Assembly (NCBI GenBank): GCA_947481355.1
Contig: CANKGM010000090.1
Span: forward strand, 1-7,600
DNA length: 7,600 nucleotides
Direction: 5' to 3'
Origin: Chitinophagaceae bacterium
Lineage (GTDB): Bacteria; Bacteroidota; Bacteroidia; Chitinophagales; Chitinophagaceae
The position numbers and the translations under genes were made by a program. Positions within the stretch are counted from its first letter, which is position 1. Each line of letters begins with the position of its first letter. The notes below the pieces were generated by a model that saw only the letters and a program-made list of their open reading frames with translations, was not told the DNA's origin and did not search any database. Below, piece by piece: positions 5,699-7,600 of the stretch.

Positions 5699-7132
5699 AT
5701 GGCTTCTAAAAATTATCCCCGTAGAAAGTTTATACAAACTGGTGCTTTAGGACTTGCAGGTTTTACTATTGTTCCACGCCATGTATTAGGCAAGGGTCAT
5801 GTTGCCCCAAGTGATAAACTTCGTATTGCTGGTATTGGTGCAGGTGGAAAAGGGGAAGGCGATTTGTCTGAATTTTCGAAGAGTAAAAATGTTGCGATTG
5901 TTGCTATGGCCGATGTAGACGATCGTGCTGCCGCTAAATCTAGAAAGCGTTTCTCTAAGGCAAATTATTATAACGATTTCAGGGAGATGTTGGATAAGGA
6001 GAAAGATAATATAGATGCTTGCTCTATCTCTACACCTGACAATACCCACGCTGTGGCAACACTTGCCGCTATGCAATTGGGTAAACACGTTTATACTCAG
6101 AAACCGTTGACTCATGATATTTATGAAGCACGCATCTTAACAGAAGCGGCTAAAAAATATAAGGTAGTTACTCAGATGGGTAATCAGGGAGGTTCTGGAG
6201 ATGGTGTTAGAAGAACTCAAGAATTGGTTGCATCAGGCTTAATTGGAGATGTAACTGAAGTGAAATGCTGGACGAATAGACCTGTCTGGCCACAAGGTAT
6301 TCCTACTCCAACAGGCCAATTTGATATTCCAAAAGAATTGAATTGGGATTTATGGATAGGTCCTGCTAAAATGATTGATTATAACCCAGCTTACCTTCCT
6401 TTCAATTGGAGAGGATGGTGGGCATTTGGTACTGGCGCATTAGGTGATATGGCATGTCATATTATGGATCCTGTTTTCCGTTGCATTCCAATACTTTACC
6501 CTTCATCAGTTGAGTGCTCTGTAGCAACAATTTGGAAAGCCATGTGGGATGATACGGCGAATCAAGATAGTTGTCCTCCTTCTTCAATAATTCATCTGTC
6601 ATATCCAAGAACAGATGGTAAGCCAGGAGAAATAAAAGTGTCTTGGCATGATGGGGGCTTGTTGCCGGAACGTCCTGACGAACTGCTTCCAGATGAAGAC
6701 TTTGGTAATTGGGATGGTGGAGTGTTGTTTATTGGCTCAAAGGGTAAGTTGCTTGCCGATTGTTACGGAGCCAATCCACGCTTATTGCCAACCAAATTAA
6801 TGAAGCAAACTGATTTGCCACCTGAAACATTAGCTAGAGTGCCAGAAGGGCATTATTTGCAATGGGTTAATGCATGTATTGCCGGATATGGCAATGCTAA
6901 AACGAGCTCTCCTTTTGAATTTGCTGGTCCATTCACAGAAAGTATTTTGATCGGAAACTTAGCGATTCGTAGTTGGATGATGCGCAATCAAAATTCTAAG
7001 AAGCAAGAGGATAAATATTCAGGAAGAAAGAAGCTCTTGTGGGATGCCCAAAAAATGGAGATAACAAATTTTGATCCAGCCAATCAGTTTGTTAAGCGCG
7101 AATACCGCGACGGGTGGAAGCTATCATTATAA
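5699..7132 (+). CDS. Tat-exported Gfo/Idh/MocA family oxidoreductase
   Basis: This 477-residue protein has a Tat signal 'YPRRKFIQTGALGLAGFTIV' (6-25) followed by 'PRHVLGKG' and 'APSDKLRIAGIGAGGKG'. That layout is common in exported Gfo/Idh/MocA proteins of Bacteroidota and Planctomycetota. The Rossmann NAD(P) motif is GIGAGGKG (45-52). The family's EKP motif appears as TQKP (133-136), as is usual in this exported subfamily. 'GALGDMACHIMDP' (246-258) supplies the Asp/His region expected near the catalytic site. Relatives oxidise or isomerise sugars and sugar derivatives, in some cases with a tightly bound cofactor that allows work outside the cytoplasm. The protein is longer than cytoplasmic family members (~330-390 aa) because of the signal and C-terminal additions. 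It is the third and last gene of the dehydrogenase set, 23 bp after the gamma subunit, and is followed by a strong hairpin. A role on the same or the oxidised sugar product is inferred from context. The start at 5699 is supported by the signal beginning immediately after it. Confidence 0.88.
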   Translation: MASKNYPRRKFIQTGALGLAGFTIVPRHVLGKGHVAPSDKLRIAGIGAGGKGEGDLSEFSKSKNVAIVAMADVDDRAAAKSRKRFSKANYYNDFREMLDKEKDNIDACSISTPDNTHAVATLAAMQLGKHVYTQKPLTHDIYEARILTEAAKKYKVVTQMGNQGGSGDGVRRTQELVASGLIGDVTEVKCWTNRPVWPQGIPTPTGQFDIPKELNWDLWIGPAKMIDYNPAYLPFNWRGWWAFGTGALGDMACHIMDPVFRCIPILYPSSVECSVATIWKAMWDDTANQDSCPPSSIIHLSYPRTDGKPGEIKVSWHDGGLLPERPDELLPDEDFGNWDGGVLFIGSKGKLLADCYGANPRLLPTKLMKQTDLPPETLARVPEGHYLQWVNACIAGYGNAKTSSPFEFAGPFTESILIGNLAIRSWMMRNQNSKKQEDKYSGRKKLLWDAQKMEITNFDPANQFVKREYRDGWKLSL

Positions 7133-7162
7133 CAACTAGTAATTAGTAAATCTATATAAAGT

Positions 7163-7189
7163 AAAACCAAGCATAAGGCTTGGTTTTTT
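7163..7189 (+). terminator. Intrinsic terminator of the dehydrogenase gene set
   Basis: AAAACCAAGC (7163-7172) pairs perfectly with GCTTGGTTTT (7178-7187) around a 5-nt loop, with T residues continuing to 7189. It lies 31 bp after the stop of the Gfo/Idh/MocA gene. The stem with the built-in U-tract is typical of a Rho-independent terminator. The A-run on the 5' side could also let it work for minus-strand transcripts. Confidence 0.85.
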
Positions 7190-7194
7190 GCATA

Positions 7195-7227
7195 AGAAAG
7201 CCGCCCTGTTTAATAAGGCGGCTTTCT
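7195..7227 (-). terminator. Second hairpin, probable terminator for the convergent minus-strand genes
   Basis: AGAAAGCCGCC (7195-7205) and GGCGGCTTTCT (7217-7227) form a perfect 11-bp stem with an 11-nt loop. It stands just before the first terminator when read from the minus strand and 45 bp after the stop of the 58-residue gene. Its T-run lies within the stem, and the flanking sequence is only moderately T-rich. It could act in either direction; the assignment to the minus strand is by position. Confidence 0.65.
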
Positions 7228-7256
7228 AGTTGTCGTTAATATCTAACGTCTAAATT
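7226..7256. repeat. Trace of the heptamer repeat, block 3
   Basis: CTAACGT (7243-7249) is followed in phase by CTAAATT (7250-7256), and a lone CTAGTTG lies at 7226-7232. The 12-mer ATCTAACGTCTA at 7241-7252 is the exact reverse complement of 1880-1891 in block 2, and its CTAACGTCTA core also occurs at 472-481 in block 1. That shared core is what identifies this short stretch as the same repeat family. Confidence 0.55.
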
Positions 7257-7271
7257 AGTTTATAGTATATT

Positions 7272-7448
7272 TTACTCTTTATCCTTAAGCAACCAAAGGG
7301 AAAAAAACATTAAGAAGATTCCAACACCTGTGATACCAAATAGGAAGGCAGTGAAGAACTGCTGTACTGGTTTGAAAAGTGTCATGGTTACTGCAATCGT
7401 GAAATAAATCGCTACTAAGAAAATAAGTGTATTTATTCTTTTGTCCAT
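7272..7448 (-). CDS. Small two-helix membrane protein (58 aa), function unknown
   Basis: On the minus strand an ATG at 7448-7446 opens a 58-codon frame to TAA at 7274-7272. The protein starts MDKRINTLIFLVAIY and ends LWLLKDKE. Residues 8-23 and about 31-53 are hydrophobic and rich in F, L, I and V, with a glycine pair region 'GITGVG' in the second. This gives two likely transmembrane helices joined by a short 'FKPVQQ' loop, with charged residues at both termini (KR near the N-end, KDKE at the C-end). The composition is that of a real inner-membrane protein. The start is preceded by an A-rich leader (AACAATAAAG), the usual pattern here. It lies 49 bp downstream of the TonB-like gene and is followed by the hairpin at 7195-7227, so it is probably the last gene of that minus-strand unit. 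I do not recognise the family. A longer minus-strand frame over 7285-7470 is a shadow without this character. Confidence 0.72.
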   Translation of the reverse strand: MDKRINTLIFLVAIYFTIAVTMTLFKPVQQFFTAFLFGITGVGIFLMFFSLWLLKDKE

Positions 7449-7497
7449 CTTTATTGTTTTTGCATTGCAAATATCGCTATTTATTTTATATCCGAAA

Positions 7498-7600
7498 TCA
7501 GTTTTTTATTCTAAATACAAAAGTTACTGTGCCGATTTGCTCTGAAGATCCTGTTTCATTTGCTGAAAACTTTAGTTGACGTGCTTTTTGTAAGGCAATG
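7498..7600 (-). CDS. TonB-like energy transducer, C-terminal end (truncated by window)
   Basis: The last 33 codons of a minus-strand gene are visible, ending at TGA (7500-7498). The peptide contains 'ALQKARQLKFSANE' and then 'GSSEQIGTVTFVFRIKN'. This is the pattern of the TonB C-terminal domain in Bacteroidota: a helix with a basic 'KAR.LKF' segment, a polar linker, then a final strand 'GT(I/V)TF.F.(L/I)' at the extreme C-terminus. TonB proteins carry proton-motive energy from ExbBD to outer-membrane transporters. The rest of the gene lies beyond position 7600, so neither the membrane anchor nor the neighbouring exbB/exbD genes can be seen. The small membrane protein gene follows after 49 bp. 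Related TonB-type C-termini in gliding or other periplasmic proteins are an alternative. Confidence 0.65.
   Translation of the reverse strand, partial: IALQKARQLKFSANETGSSEQIGTVTFVFRIKN

Noticed and set aside
7285..7470. Minus-strand 61-residue frame rich in Cys and His
   Set aside because: It overlaps the 58-residue membrane protein in another frame and has no coherent domain or helix character; the membrane frame is the better candidate.

Overview
The window looks like chromosomal DNA from a member of the Bacteroidota, most likely a Cytophagales-type organism. This rests on the low GC content, A-rich leaders without clear Shine-Dalgarno sites, a possible TAnnTTTG-type promoter, an 'IVPRHVLG...APSDKL' Tat-exported Gfo/Idh/MocA protein, a Bacteroidota-style TonB C-terminus, and 7-bp-period degenerate intergenic repeats. 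No phage, IS, CRISPR, tRNA or rRNA feature was found. The species cannot be named from the sequence.

Layout. (1) Positions 2-412: the 3' end of smc, the chromosome segregation ATPase, with the signature motif, Walker B and H-loop. (2) Positions 465-506: a tandem array of CTANNNN heptamers reaching to 2 bp before the next start codon. (3) Positions 509-1882: a MurC-like Mur ligase with variant motifs. (4) Positions 1880-1986: a second heptamer array, beginning on the Mur ligase stop codon and ending in a C7 run. (5) Positions 2034-3092: an arginase/formimidoylglutamase-fold protein that has lost part of its metal-binding motif. The longer reading frame from 1911 is an artefact of reading through the repeat. 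(6) Positions 3202-7132: a co-directional three-gene set encoding a GMC flavoprotein dehydrogenase large subunit, a gluconate-2-dehydrogenase-subunit-3-like small subunit with a combined Tat/lipoprotein signal, and a Tat-exported Gfo/Idh/MocA oxidoreductase. (7) Positions 7163-7227: two hairpins in the convergent intergenic gap, followed by a third trace of the heptamer repeat. (8) Minus strand: a 58-residue two-helix membrane protein (7272-7448), too short for common ORF cut-offs, preceded by the C-terminus of a TonB-like protein that runs off the right edge.

How the genes work together. The 3202-7132 set is the functional core. The large GMC subunit has FAD and Cys-cluster motifs but no export signal, so it probably travels through Tat with the signal-bearing small subunit. 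The two would then form a periplasm-facing sugar or polyol dehydrogenase. The Gfo/Idh/MocA protein has its own Tat signal and could act on the same or the oxidised sugar in the same compartment. No c-type cytochrome subunit is encoded in the window, so the electron acceptor is unknown. The Mur-like and arginase-like genes show no obvious pathway link to this set. Their shared oddity is altered active-site motifs and flanking heptamer repeats.
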